Source: PXAH01 sp964605645
Lineage (GTDB): Bacteria; Omnitrophota; Gorgyraeia; Duberdicusellales; 4484-171
DNA: 64,000 nucleotides
Direction of reading: 5' to 3'
Assembly: GCA_964605645.1 (NCBI GenBank)
Contig: CAZSDJ010000002.1
Span: forward strand, 19,800-83,799
Shown here: in pieces, positions 33,066 to 40,926 of the stretch
How the letters are laid out: each line of letters starts with the position of its first letter
Numbering within the stretch: position 1 is the first letter of the stretch
The notes under the pieces: model-generated
Database searches by the model: none
Told to the model about the DNA's origin: nothing
Seen by the model: the letters and a program-made list of their open reading frames with translations, nothing else
Translations under genes and position numbers: made by a program

Positions 33066-33722
33066 ATGACAGTAATAGTTGACTATGGGATGGGTAATTT
33101 AGAGAGTGTAAAAAACGCGGTTCTTTTTTTAGACAAAAAAGTAATTATTACCAGCTCACCTAAAGACTTACTCGCGGCTGAAAAGATTATTTTTCCCGGT
33201 GTGGGCCATTTTGGAAAAGCAATAACTGAATTAAAAAAAAGAGGGCTTGTTGAAATTTTAAAGAAAAGAATTAACCAAGGTATACCTTTTTTAGGAATTT
33301 GTTTAGGGATGCAATTGCTATTTGAAAAAAGCAGCGAAGCAGAAGGGGTAAACGGCCTTGGCCTGATAAAAGGAGAAGTTTTAAAGTTTAATTCTAAAAA
33401 TTTAATTGTGCCTCATATGGGGTGGAATCAGATAAATAAAGTCCAAAGTCCTAAGTCCAAAGTCTCCGCCTCCGCCAAGACTATGGCGGACAAGCTAAGT
33501 CAAGAAAAGGGGTTGTTTGAGGGGATTGAAGACGGCAGTTATTTTTATTTTGCCCACTCTTATTTTTGTAAGCCCCATGAAGATGTTACCTTAGCAACCG
33601 TTGATTATGGTGAAAATTTTAGTTGTGCTATACATAAAAAAAATATTTGGGCTATTCAATTTCATCCGGAAAAAAGCCAAAAGAAAGGCTTAAAAGTTTT
33701 AGATAATTTCTTAATAATTTAG
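33066..33722 (+). CDS. hisH: Imidazole glycerol phosphate synthase glutaminase subunit, with a repeat-derived insert
   Basis: Glutamine amidotransferase that feeds ammonia to HisF. Catalytic Cys in LGICLGMQLLF, His in AIQFHPEKS; VDYGMGNLESVKNA and FPGVGHFGKA are standard. Between PHMGWNQI and GLFEGIEDGSYFYF there are about 22 extra residues (from KVQSPKSKV to LSQEK). They are encoded by AGTCCAA heptamers plus a TCCGCCA/TGGCGGA hairpin. The frame is kept, so the gene may still work; the insert falls in a surface loop of known HisH structures. The partner hisF is not in the window. Confidence 0.92.
   Translation: MTVIVDYGMGNLESVKNAVLFLDKKVIITSSPKDLLAAEKIIFPGVGHFGKAITELKKRGLVEILKKRINQGIPFLGICLGMQLLFEKSSEAEGVNGLGLIKGEVLKFNSKNLIVPHMGWNQINKVQSPKSKVSASAKTMADKLSQEKGLFEGIEDGSYFYFAHSYFCKPHEDVTLATVDYGENFSCAIHKKNIWAIQFHPEKSQKKGLKVLDNFLII
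33440..33490 (+). repeat. Heptamer array fused to a TCCGCCA hairpin inside hisH
   Basis: AGTCCAA, AGTCCTA, AGTCCAA, AGTC from 33440 to 33464, then TCCGCC and a perfect inverted repeat TCCGCCA (33471-33477) / TGGCGGA (33484-33490). Confidence 0.88.
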
Positions 33723-33726
33723 AAAA

Positions 33727-34434
33727 ATGATAATAATTCCTGCTATTGATTTATATCAGAAAAAAGTTGTAAGATTGATTAAGGGAGAGAAGTCCGATTG
33801 TAAGGTTTATAGTGATAACCCGGTTGAGGTGGCAAAAAAATGGCAAAGCCAAGGAGCTAAGTGGCTGCATTTAGTAGATTTATCTGCTGCTTTTTCTGAA
33901 GGTGACAACAAAGATATAATCGAAAGGATTATAAGAGAAGTAAATATCTCAGTGGAGGTAGGCGGCGGTATTCGCAGTCTTGAAGAAATAGAAAAATTAG
34001 TGTCTCTGGGGACAGATAGGATAATATTAGGCACTAAGGCAACAGAATTAGATTTTTTAAAACAAGCTTTAGCTATTGCCGGTGATAAAATAGCAGTGGC
34101 AGTGGATGAAAAAGATGACAAAGTCGCAGTAGACGGTTGGCAGAAAAATAGTGATTTATCAATATCCCAATATCTAAATTATCTAAAAAAGCAGAGAGTT
34201 GAGTGGGTAATTTATACCGATATCTCTCGTGATGGCACCTTGCAAGGCTTAAATTTTTCGAAAATAAAACAATTTTTTAAAGATAATCAATTTAATTTAA
34301 TTTTTTCCGGAGGTATTTCTTGCCTAGAAGATATAAAAAGCTTAAAAACAGCAGCTCCTACCGCAAAAGGAGTAATCGTGGGAAAAGCTCTTTATGAGAA
34401 AAGATTCAGTCTCGCAGCTGCTTTAGCTATTTAG
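33727..34434 (+). CDS. hisA: ProFAR isomerase (HisA)
   Basis: Barrel enzyme that isomerises ProFAR to PRFAR. IIPAIDLYQKKVVRL with the catalytic Asp, VEVGGGIRSLEEIE and YTDISRDGTLQG with the second Asp are present. 235 residues. Ends the hisD-B-H-A run; hisF and hisI, usual next neighbours, are replaced by a repeat-rich gap and a toxin-antitoxin pair. Confidence 0.94.
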   Translation: MIIIPAIDLYQKKVVRLIKGEKSDCKVYSDNPVEVAKKWQSQGAKWLHLVDLSAAFSEGDNKDIIERIIREVNISVEVGGGIRSLEEIEKLVSLGTDRIILGTKATELDFLKQALAIAGDKIAVAVDEKDDKVAVDGWQKNSDLSISQYLNYLKKQRVEWVIYTDISRDGTLQGLNFSKIKQFFKDNQFNLIFSGGISCLEDIKSLKTAAPTAKGVIVGKALYEKRFSLAAALAI

Positions 34435-34465
34435 GTTTAAGAAGATTGTAATTACAAGTGCGACA

Positions 34466-34679
34466 ATTCTAAAAAGTAGTTTTTTACCTGTTATTGCGAG
34501 GAGCGTAAGCGACGAAGCAATCTCTCATAAATAGAGTAAAGATTGTTTCGCCTTTGACAACAGAACCGCTAAAATATACAGTTGTCAAAGACTCCCAATG
34601 ACACTGAGACAAGTTGTTGCAATATGAGTTACAATTCACCTTGATAGTGCTCAGTTGCAAAAAAGGTGTTTTTTAGAAT
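34466..34679. repeat. MITE-like block of nested palindromes downstream of hisA
   Basis: ATTCTAAAAA (34466-34475) and TTTTTAGAAT (34670-34679) form 10-bp terminal inverted repeats. Inside is an ATTGCGAGGAGCG...GACGAAGCAATCTC motif of a type seen between genes in many bacteria (about 34494-34526), then a perfect CTTTGACAAC/GTTGTCAAAG dyad (34552-34561 and 34581-34590). No ORF. The outer ends are AT-rich, so the exact limits are tentative. Confidence 0.55.
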
Positions 34680-34687
34680 CTTTTTAT

Positions 34688-34695
34688 GCTATAAT
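34688..34695 (+). promoter_or_regulatory. Extended -10 promoter of the MNT/HEPN pair
   Basis: TGCTATAAT ends at about 34696, some 15 nt before the ATG at 34711. No good -35 box. Confidence 0.5.
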
Positions 34696-34710
34696 TATTC
34701 GAATATAATT

Positions 34711-35013
34711 ATGTTGACTAGAAAAGAAATATTTTCAATTTTAAAAAATCAATTGCCTTATTTACGCAATTATTTTGGTGTAAGCCGCATTGCAGTTTTT
34801 GGTTCTTTTGCAGAGGGTTCTCCGCGGGAAAATAGTGATGTTGATTTATTGGTTGAATTTGATAAATCACCCGGATTAAAATTTATAGAACTGAGCGAGT
34901 ATCTTGAAAAAAAAATAGGTAAAAAGGTTGATATTTTGACACCGGGCGGCCTTAAAGGGATACGGCTTTCTAGAGTGGCTGAAGATATAAAGAATAGTTT
35001 GCACTATGTCTAA
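34711..35013 (+). CDS. MNT-domain nucleotidyltransferase antitoxin (MntA-like)
   Basis: About 100 residues. The minimal nucleotidyltransferase motif GSFAEG...DVD (G31, S32, D43, D45) is intact. In characterised HepT/MntA systems the MNT protein adds AMP to the HEPN toxin and inactivates it. The start at ATG 34711 follows an extended -10 promoter; an upstream in-frame start would overlap that promoter. Overlaps the HEPN gene by 8 bp, as in other pairs. Confidence 0.88.
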   Translation: MLTRKEIFSILKNQLPYLRNYFGVSRIAVFGSFAEGSPRENSDVDLLVEFDKSPGLKFIELSEYLEKKIGKKVDILTPGGLKGIRLSRVAEDIKNSLHYV

Positions 35014-35353
35014 AAGAAATGATCTTGATTATATAGCAGACATCTTGGAAGCATTAAAAAGGATATTTTCTTACTGTGATAATTTGAATTATGATCAATT
35101 TTTAGATGATGAAAAGACTCAGGATGCTGTAGTACGCAACCTTGAAATAATTGGCGAAGCATCTAAAAATATTTCTTCTGTTTTTTCTCAAAAATATTCC
35201 GAAGTTACTTGGAGTGATTTAGCTAAAGTTAGAGACAAGCTTATTCATCATTATTTTGGTGTGAATATAGATATTGTTTGGAGTATTATCGAAAGTTCTT
35301 TGCCTAAACTGCAGAATCAATTAAAAGAGATTTATGATCGCGAGATTTGCTAG
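35006..35353 (+). CDS. HEPN-domain RNase toxin (HepT-like)
   Basis: 115-residue DUF86/HepT protein. The RNase motif R-x4-H-x-Y is R76-DKLI-H81-H-Y83, so the active site looks intact. With MntA it forms a type VII toxin-antitoxin pair; the toxin is an RNase held inactive by AMPylation of the Tyr (known for the family). The pair lies directly after the MITE-like block and between two housekeeping operons, a place consistent with acquisition. Confidence 0.9.
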   Translation: MSKRNDLDYIADILEALKRIFSYCDNLNYDQFLDDEKTQDAVVRNLEIIGEASKNISSVFSQKYSEVTWSDLAKVRDKLIHHYFGVNIDIVWSIIESSLPKLQNQLKEIYDREIC

Positions 35354-35370
35354 TTTTTTAAGATTAATTG

Positions 35371-35398
35371 TTGACAAGACTCTATAATATGGTATAAA
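35371..35398 (+). promoter_or_regulatory. rplM-rpsI promoter, very close to the start codon
   Basis: TTGACA (35371-35376), 16 nt, TATAAA (35393-35398). A transcript starting about 7 nt on would begin at about 35405, next to ATG 35407. Confidence 0.7.
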
Positions 35399-35406
35399 AA
35401 TTGCCT

Positions 35407-35832
35407 ATGCAAAAGACTAAATTTTATAAAAAAGACGAAAAAGATTGGATTTTGATTAACGGCCGCGGCAGGATTTTGGGCCGTTTAGCTACCCGCATTG
35501 CGCGAATTTTGCAGGGTAAACACAAGGCTACCTATACTCCTAATTCTATTTGTGGAGATAAAGTGGTGGTTATCAATGCAAAAGGGATAAAAGTAACGGG
35601 CAAAAAAGATACAGATAAAAAATATGATAAATATTCCGGCTATCCGGGTGGGCGAAAAGAAATCAGGTTAGAAGAGTTATTGGAAAAAAGCCCTACTAAA
35701 GCTTTATTTTATGCGGTAAGCGGGATGCTTCCGAAAAATAAATTAAGAAAAGATATGCTGAGGTCATTAAAGATTTATGCCGGCAAAGATCATAAACAAG
35801 CTGCACAGCAGCCAAAAGAGGTAGATGTTTAA
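35407..35832 (+). CDS. rplM: 50S ribosomal protein L13
   Basis: Early-assembly large-subunit protein, about 141 residues. The core ILGRLATRIARILQGKHK and the YSGYPGG segment match L13. ATG 35407 chosen over TTG 35401. There is no Shine-Dalgarno sequence, and the promoter is almost on top of the ATG, so the mRNA may be leaderless. Overlaps rpsI by 8 bp; rplM-rpsI is a universal pair. Confidence 0.95.
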   Translation: MQKTKFYKKDEKDWILINGRGRILGRLATRIARILQGKHKATYTPNSICGDKVVVINAKGIKVTGKKDTDKKYDKYSGYPGGRKEIRLEELLEKSPTKALFYAVSGMLPKNKLRKDMLRSLKIYAGKDHKQAAQQPKEVDV

Positions 35833-36244
35833 GATGGAAATGAAAACAGAAAATAATAAGATACATAATGCTACCGGCCGCCGCAAGGAATCAGTGGCAA
35901 GGGTTAAATTAGTGCCGGAAGGCTCAGGAGTGCTAAAGGTAAATGGTAAAAAGATAGATGATTATTTTACTACTGTTGACAGTAGAAATCAGGCAAAGAA
36001 GCCTTTGCTCGCAACTGAATTAGATAAAAATGTAGATATTCAGGCGAAGGTAAGCGGTGGAGGCCTAAGCGGTCAAGCGGGGGCAATCTCTTTAGGGATA
36101 GCCCGTTGCTTACTTGTTTGGCGGCCGGAATTAAAGACCATCCTTAAAGAACAGAACTTTCTTACCCGTGATCCCCGTGCAAAAGAGCGGAAAAAATACG
36201 GCCGTAAAGGTGCCCGCAAAAGATTTCAGTGGACAAAGCGCTAA
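35825..36244 (+). CDS. rpsI: 30S ribosomal protein S9
   Basis: Small-subunit protein S9, up to 139 residues. ATGRRKESVARVKL, GGGLSGQAGAISLGIAR and the C-terminal KKYGRKGARKRFQWTKR, whose last residues reach the P-site tRNA, are canonical. Three nearby ATGs (35825, 35834, 35840) could start it; AGAGG before the first fits best. Confidence 0.95.
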   Translation: MFKMEMKTENNKIHNATGRRKESVARVKLVPEGSGVLKVNGKKIDDYFTTVDSRNQAKKPLLATELDKNVDIQAKVSGGGLSGQAGAISLGIARCLLVWRPELKTILKEQNFLTRDPRAKERKKYGRKGARKRFQWTKR

Positions 36245-36292
36245 TTTTTTTCGTCTTGATAATTATTTTTGTAAATTGAGGTATTCCCATTC

Positions 36293-37480
36293 ATGACCAA
36301 TACAATTGAAGAAATTATTGAAGATATTAAGCAAGGTAAGCCGGTAATTGTGGTCGATGATGAATCTCGCGAAAATGAGGGTGATATTGTCATTGCAGCT
36401 CAATTTGCAACTCCTAAAATTATTAATTTTATGATTAAAGAGGCAAGAGGATTAGTTTGTGTGCCTTTAACCAAAAAAAGGACAGAACAATTACAACTTA
36501 ATCCGATGTCTGATAAAGATTCTGATGATAAATTTAAAACGGCTTGGCGAATTTCAGTTGATGCAAAAAAGGGAGTAACTACCGGAATTTCTGCTTATGA
36601 TCGAGCTCGGACCATTGAAGTATTAATTGATCCAAAAAGCAATGGAGATTCTTTTCTGAAGCCCGGCCATCTTTTTCCCCTTGAAGCTGAAGAAGGAGGA
36701 GTTTTAGTAAGGGCCGGCCACACTGAGGCGGCCGTTGATTTAGCAAAGATATCAGGGCTTAAGCCAGCTGGAGTAATTTGTGAAGTGATCAAAGAAGATG
36801 GCTCAATGGCAAGATTCCCCGATTTAGTTGAATTTACTAAAATTCATAATTTAAAAATTTGTACTATTGCTTCTTTAATCGAATATCGCAGGCGTAAAGA
36901 AAAATTAGTTAGTTTAGTTGAAAAAGTTAAATTGCCCACTGCTTATGGTGATTTTTCTTTATGTTTATATCAATCAATTTTAGATAACAGCCAACATCTG
37001 GCTTTAGTTAATAATTTAAAAAGAGATAAACCTGTTTTGGTTAGAGTTCACTCCGAATGTTTAACGGGTGATGTGCTGGCCTCACTGCGGTGTGATTGCG
37101 GAACTCAATTGCAAAAAGCCTTAAAGATGATTGGAGAATCGGGAGGAGTGCTTTTGTATATGCGTCAAGAAGGTAGGGGGATTGGCCTCGCCAATAAAAT
37201 TAAAGCTTATAAATTGCAAGAAGAAGGTAAAGATACAGTGGAGGCAAATACTGATTTAGGTTTTGAGCCTGACCTCCGTGATTATGGGATTGGGGCACAA
37301 ATTTTAGCGGATTTGGGTATTAAAAAAATAAGGCTGCTAACCAATAATCCGCGCAAAATAGTCGGCCTGGAAGGTTATGGCTTAGAGATAACCGAAAGAG
37401 TTTCAGTTAAAATTAAATCAGGTAAAGACAATAGTTGTTACCTCAATACAAAAAAAGATAAATTAGATCATATCTTGTGA
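36293..37480 (+). CDS. ribBA: Bifunctional DHBP synthase / GTP cyclohydrolase II
   Basis: Supplies both precursors of riboflavin. N-terminal RibB (about 1-205): VVDDESRENEGDIVIAA, the TGISAYDRA segment and AGHTEAAVDL. C-terminal RibA (206-395): zinc site CLTGDVLASLRCDCG and RQEGRGIGLANK. 395 residues, the normal fused length. No FMN riboswitch fits in the 48-bp gap after rpsI. Confidence 0.95.
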   Translation: MTNTIEEIIEDIKQGKPVIVVDDESRENEGDIVIAAQFATPKIINFMIKEARGLVCVPLTKKRTEQLQLNPMSDKDSDDKFKTAWRISVDAKKGVTTGISAYDRARTIEVLIDPKSNGDSFLKPGHLFPLEAEEGGVLVRAGHTEAAVDLAKISGLKPAGVICEVIKEDGSMARFPDLVEFTKIHNLKICTIASLIEYRRRKEKLVSLVEKVKLPTAYGDFSLCLYQSILDNSQHLALVNNLKRDKPVLVRVHSECLTGDVLASLRCDCGTQLQKALKMIGESGGVLLYMRQEGRGIGLANKIKAYKLQEEGKDTVEANTDLGFEPDLRDYGIGAQILADLGIKKIRLLTNNPRKIVGLEGYGLEITERVSVKIKSGKDNSCYLNTKKDKLDHIL

Positions 37481-37486
37481 TATAAT
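37478..37486 (+). promoter_or_regulatory. Extended -10 promoter of ribH overlapping the ribBA stop
   Basis: TGATATAAT, in which TGA is the ribBA stop codon. No clear -35. GGGAGGG lies before the ribH ATG at 37508. Confidence 0.45.
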
Positions 37487-37507
37487 CGTATTTAATCGGG
37501 AGGGTTT

Positions 37508-37966
37508 ATGAAAGAAATCAAAGGCAAATTTGACGGTAAAGGGAAAAAGATAGCGATAGTAATTTCCCGTTTTAATGAATTAATTAGTAAGCGGTTGCTG
37601 GAAGGCTGTCTGGATACTTTAGGAAAGTGCGGGACTGACGACAAAAGTATCTCTATCTATTGGTCACCGGGTGCTTATGAAATCCCTCAAGTTTTGTCAA
37701 AATTACAGACAAGCAAGTTTGACGCAGTCGTAACTTTAGGTGCAGTGATTAGAGGCGATACGCCTCATTTTGAATATATATCTTCTGAGGTTGCAAAAGG
37801 AGTGGCGAAAGTAGCTCAAGATAAAAAAATACCAATAGCTTTTGGGATAATTACAGCTGATACCATTGAGCAAGCAACCGAAAGATCAGGGACTAAACAG
37901 GGCAATAAAGGCTCTCAGGCAGCTTTTTCTGCTTTGGAAATGGCTAACTTATACAGTCAATTATAA
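37508..37966 (+). CDS. ribH: 6,7-dimethyl-8-ribityllumazine synthase
   Basis: Penultimate riboflavin enzyme, forms icosahedral or pentameric capsids. ISRFNELISKRLLEG, SPGAYEIP, GAVIRGDTPHFEYIS with the catalytic His and GTKQGNKGSQAA are present. 152 residues. Good GGGAGGG ribosome site. Followed by an inverted heptamer element. Confidence 0.95.
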   Translation: MKEIKGKFDGKGKKIAIVISRFNELISKRLLEGCLDTLGKCGTDDKSISIYWSPGAYEIPQVLSKLQTSKFDAVVTLGAVIRGDTPHFEYISSEVAKGVAKVAQDKKIPIAFGIITADTIEQATERSGTKQGNKGSQAAFSALEMANLYSQL

Positions 37967-37969
37967 AAC

Positions 37970-38069
37970 AGTCCAAAGTCCATAGTCCCAAGTCAAAAGA
38001 ATAAACTTTATTGCTTATTTTAAAATTTAAAAATAATGACATAGGGCTTCGGACACAGGACATAGGACT
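37970..38069. repeat. Inverted heptamer element between ribH and nusB
   Basis: Left arm 37970-37997: AGTCCAA, AGTCCAT, AGTCCCA, AGTCAAA. AT-rich core of about 40 nt. Right arm 38042-38069: TAGGGCT, TCGGACA, CAGGACA, TAGGACT. Same architecture as 32952-33057. Confidence 0.85.
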
Positions 38070-38100
38070 ATAAAGTCGTTACTTAATTTTCGTTCTAAAC

Positions 38101-38526
38101 ATGAGATCTCGATCAAAAGCACGTGATATAGCTCTTTGCCTTCTCTATCAGATAGAGATATCTAAGATTAAACCCGAAGACGCCCTCCTTGGCGATTTAG
38201 CCAAAAGTTTTAAAGACCAAATAGTAATTGATTTCATGTCTCAATTAGTTGAAGGGGTAATTTTCAATCAAGAAAAAATTGATTCTATAATTAAAAAGTA
38301 TGCACAAAATTGGAAAATAAAACGAATGGCTGTTGTTGACAGAAATGTGTTAAGGATATCTGTTTATGAACTATTTTTTTTAGAGGATATCCCTCCGAAG
38401 GTTTCGATCAACGAAGCAATTGAATTGGCTAAGCGGTATGGAGATCTTGATTCAGCTCGTTTCGTGAATGGTATTTTAGATAAAATTTATAAAAAAGAAA
38501 AAATGATTCAGGAAAAAAAGAATTAA
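38101..38526 (+). CDS. nusB: Transcription antitermination protein NusB
   Basis: All-helical RNA-binding factor that, with NusE, promotes rRNA antitermination. SRSKARDIALCLLYQ, RNVLRISVYELFF, and SINEAIELAKRYG ... FVNGILDKI match NusB. 141 residues. The ribH-nusB neighbourhood is very common. The stop overlaps the PHP gene start (TAATG). Confidence 0.94.
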   Translation: MRSRSKARDIALCLLYQIEISKIKPEDALLGDLAKSFKDQIVIDFMSQLVEGVIFNQEKIDSIIKKYAQNWKIKRMAVVDRNVLRISVYELFFLEDIPPKVSINEAIELAKRYGDLDSARFVNGILDKIYKKEKMIQEKKN

Positions 38527-39368
38527 TGCAGAACCAAGAAAAAAAATGTGACCTTCATCTCCATACATCTTATTCAGACGGGGATTTATCACCGCAAGAA
38601 TTAATAGAGGCTGCTTTGGCAGCAAAAGTGGCTTGTATTTCTATTACCGACCACGATAGCATAAAAGCAATTCAAGAAGTTGAAAATAAATCCTACCTAG
38701 ATTATTTAGAGTTAATAAAAGGAATAGAATTAACTACTTCCTACCAAGATCACGAAGTCCACATTTTAGGATATTTAATTGATATAAAAAGTGATTCTTT
38801 TCAACAAAAAATAAGAGAAGCTTATCAAGTTCGACAAGATAGGTTTAAAGTAATGGTTGAAAGATTAATATTGAAAGGATTAAACATTGATCAAGAAAGC
38901 TTATTGAAAACAGTAAAAGATGTTGCTCCAACTCGCCTTCATTTGGCAAAGTATCTTTTGGAAATTAGGCAGGTCAATTCTATCCATGAAGCTTTTCGCA
39001 GGCATCTTAGCCCCGGTAAAGACGGCTATCTATGCAGCAGTAGATTTAGTGCTAAAGAAGCCATTGATTTTATTCATCAGCATCAGGGTTTAGCCTTTTT
39101 AGCTCATCCCCACAAGCTTATTTGCCAAGATTGGTTAGGTGATTTTTTATCACTCGGTATCGATGGATTGGAAGTTTCTTATCCTACTATGGGGAGTAAA
39201 GAAAAATATTCTTATACTGAATATGCCTTAAAAAATAAACTTTTATTTAGCGGTGGGTCTGATTTTCATCAAAAAATCAAGGGGTTTTCCGGTATTGGCT
39301 CTGTAGATGTTCCTTATGATTGGGTTATAAAGATGAAACAAAGAAAAAAAGAATTAATTGGTATATAA
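38526..39368 (+). CDS. PHP-domain phosphoesterase (TrpH/RNase AM-like)
   Basis: 280 residues. The metal-binding HxH is in DLHLHTSYSDGDLSP, with ITDHDS and AHPH supplying further ligands and GGSDFHQ the C-terminal ones. The closest well-studied relative is E. coli TrpH (RNase AM), a 5'-3' exonuclease that also acts on 3',5'-nucleoside bisphosphate. Its exact substrate here is unknown. Overlaps nusB by one base. Confidence 0.88.
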   Translation: MQNQEKKCDLHLHTSYSDGDLSPQELIEAALAAKVACISITDHDSIKAIQEVENKSYLDYLELIKGIELTTSYQDHEVHILGYLIDIKSDSFQQKIREAYQVRQDRFKVMVERLILKGLNIDQESLLKTVKDVAPTRLHLAKYLLEIRQVNSIHEAFRRHLSPGKDGYLCSSRFSAKEAIDFIHQHQGLAFLAHPHKLICQDWLGDFLSLGIDGLEVSYPTMGSKEKYSYTEYALKNKLLFSGGSDFHQKIKGFSGIGSVDVPYDWVIKMKQRKKELIGI

Positions 39369-39384
39369 AAAAATTTTAATAAAA

Positions 39385-40467
39385 ATGGAAAAAAAAGATA
39401 TTTATTTTATGAGAAAAGCTATAAATTTAGCCAAGCAAGGCGAAGGGGAAACTTCACCTAATCCGTTAGTCGGGGCGGTGGTGGTTAAGAATCAAAAAAT
39501 ATTAGCTAAAGGGTTTCACCAAAGATACGGGATGGCTCATGCAGAAATTAATGCATTAGAAAAAGCTGGCAGCTTGGCTTGTGGTGCAACTCTGTATGTA
39601 AACCTTGAACCCTGTTGCCATTATGGTAAAACTCCGCCTTGCCTGGATAGGATAATTAAAGCCGGGATTAAGAGAGTGGTGATAGCTATCAAAGATCCTA
39701 ACCCGCAGGTGTGCGGTAAATCGATTAGAAAGTTAAGAAGCCACAGTGTAAAAGTGTCTTTAGGGATTTGTAAAGAAGAAGCTTTAGAATTGAATAAAGT
39801 ATTTTTTAAAAATATGAAGCAAAGGCTTCCCTTTGTAGCCGCAAAAGCAGCTCAAAGCTTGGATGGAAAAATTGCAACTAGTGCCGGCCAATCAAAATGG
39901 ATTACCACAAAGCAGGCAAGAAATTTTTCTTATAAGCTTCGTGACAAATATGATGCAATTTTAATTGGAGCAGAAACTTTACGCAAAGATAATCCGAAAC
40001 TTAATGGTTTAAAAAAAATTCCCTATAAAGTGATAATTTCTTCTAGTCTGGATTTACCGGAGAATTCTTATCTATTTAAAAATTTTCCCGGCAATACTGT
40101 AATTTTTACTGATAAAAAATCAGGTAAAAACAACAAATTACCGAAGCAAATTAAAATTATTCCTTTAAAAATGACCAAAAAAGGACTCTCTTTAAAACAA
40201 ATATTAAAAAAATTATACTCATTTGGCATTATGTCGGTGTTTGTTGAAGGTGGTTCTGAAACTTTAGGCAGATTTTTTAAACAAAAATTGATAGATAAGG
40301 CTTATTTTTTTCTGGCCCCAAAAATTTTGGGTGGGAAAAAGGCCTTAACTTCAGTAGGATTTGAAGGTTTTCGAAAAATAAATGAAGCTTTAGAAATTGA
40401 TAACATAACAATAAACAAAATAGGCAAAGACATTTTAATTTCCGGCTACCCTATTAAAAGTAGATAA
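39385..40467 (+). CDS. ribD: Riboflavin biosynthesis deaminase/reductase
   Basis: Deaminates and reduces the pyrimidine intermediate. N-terminal deaminase: zinc His/Glu in HAEINALE and Cys in EPCCHYGKTPPC. C-terminal reductase: AAKAAQSLDGKIAT, GAETLRKDNPKLN, FVEGGSETLG. About 360 residues. I chose ATG 39385; an earlier TTG (39358) adds nine unlikely residues. Riboflavin synthase (ribE), needed to finish the pathway, is not in the window. Confidence 0.93.
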   Translation: MEKKDIYFMRKAINLAKQGEGETSPNPLVGAVVVKNQKILAKGFHQRYGMAHAEINALEKAGSLACGATLYVNLEPCCHYGKTPPCLDRIIKAGIKRVVIAIKDPNPQVCGKSIRKLRSHSVKVSLGICKEEALELNKVFFKNMKQRLPFVAAKAAQSLDGKIATSAGQSKWITTKQARNFSYKLRDKYDAILIGAETLRKDNPKLNGLKKIPYKVIISSSLDLPENSYLFKNFPGNTVIFTDKKSGKNNKLPKQIKIIPLKMTKKGLSLKQILKKLYSFGIMSVFVEGGSETLGRFFKQKLIDKAYFFLAPKILGGKKALTSVGFEGFRKINEALEIDNITINKIGKDILISGYPIKSR

Positions 40468-40479
40468 AATATTTAAATA

Positions 40480-40488
40480 TGCTATAAT
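40480..40488 (+). promoter_or_regulatory. Extended -10 promoter of the PilZ gene
   Basis: TGCTATAAT (40480-40488) ends 8 nt before the ATG at 40497, so transcription would begin at or beside the start codon. Confidence 0.6.
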
Positions 40489-40496
40489 TTATAAAT

Positions 40497-40844
40497 ATGG
40501 ATAATAAAAGAAAATTAATTAGGTTAGAGGCTTCTGATTTTTTGCAAATTAAGCCGATAAATGAAATAGGCAGAATTTATGAAGCAGAAGTTAAGGATTT
40601 TACCTTTATGGGTATCTGTTTTTTTTCATCAGTAGAGTGGAAAAAAGGGCAAGTTCTGGCAATAAATTATTTTCTTTCTGAAAATAATGAACCGGTTAAG
40701 ATGAAGATGGTCGTGATTTGGTCGGAATTTATTGGTTCAAAGCAAGGTTATTTTTGTGGTGGGCAAATTACAAATATTGAAGAAAAACATCAAGCTCAGT
40801 TTGCTCATTATTATTACAAGAAGCTTAAAGAAAAGTCTTCCTAA
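40497..40844 (+). CDS. PilZ-domain protein
   Basis: 115 residues forming one PilZ domain. The c-di-GMP motifs are RKLIR (RxxxR, residues 5-9) and DFTFMG (D/NxSxxG with Thr for Ser, about residue 36). It may sense c-di-GMP and act on surface motility or secretion; the pilus operon is 11 kb downstream. No ribosome site and a promoter beside the ATG suggest a leaderless message. Confidence 0.8.
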   Translation: MDNKRKLIRLEASDFLQIKPINEIGRIYEAEVKDFTFMGICFFSSVEWKKGQVLAINYFLSENNEPVKMKMVVIWSEFIGSKQGYFCGGQITNIEEKHQAQFAHYYYKKLKEKSS

Positions 40845-40926
40845 TTCGCTATAATTTTCCTATATTTTAAAATTTTCCTTCATTTTGATCAAATTTTTCT
40901 AATTTGGTTATGTTAAAAAAAAATTT

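Noticed and set aside
33066..33722. hisH as a pseudogene because of the inserted repeat
   Set aside because: The reading frame is open across the insertion and the catalytic Cys and His are intact on both sides.
36245..36292. FMN riboswitch upstream of ribBA
   Set aside because: The gap is only 48 bp and lacks the conserved FMN-riboswitch core.
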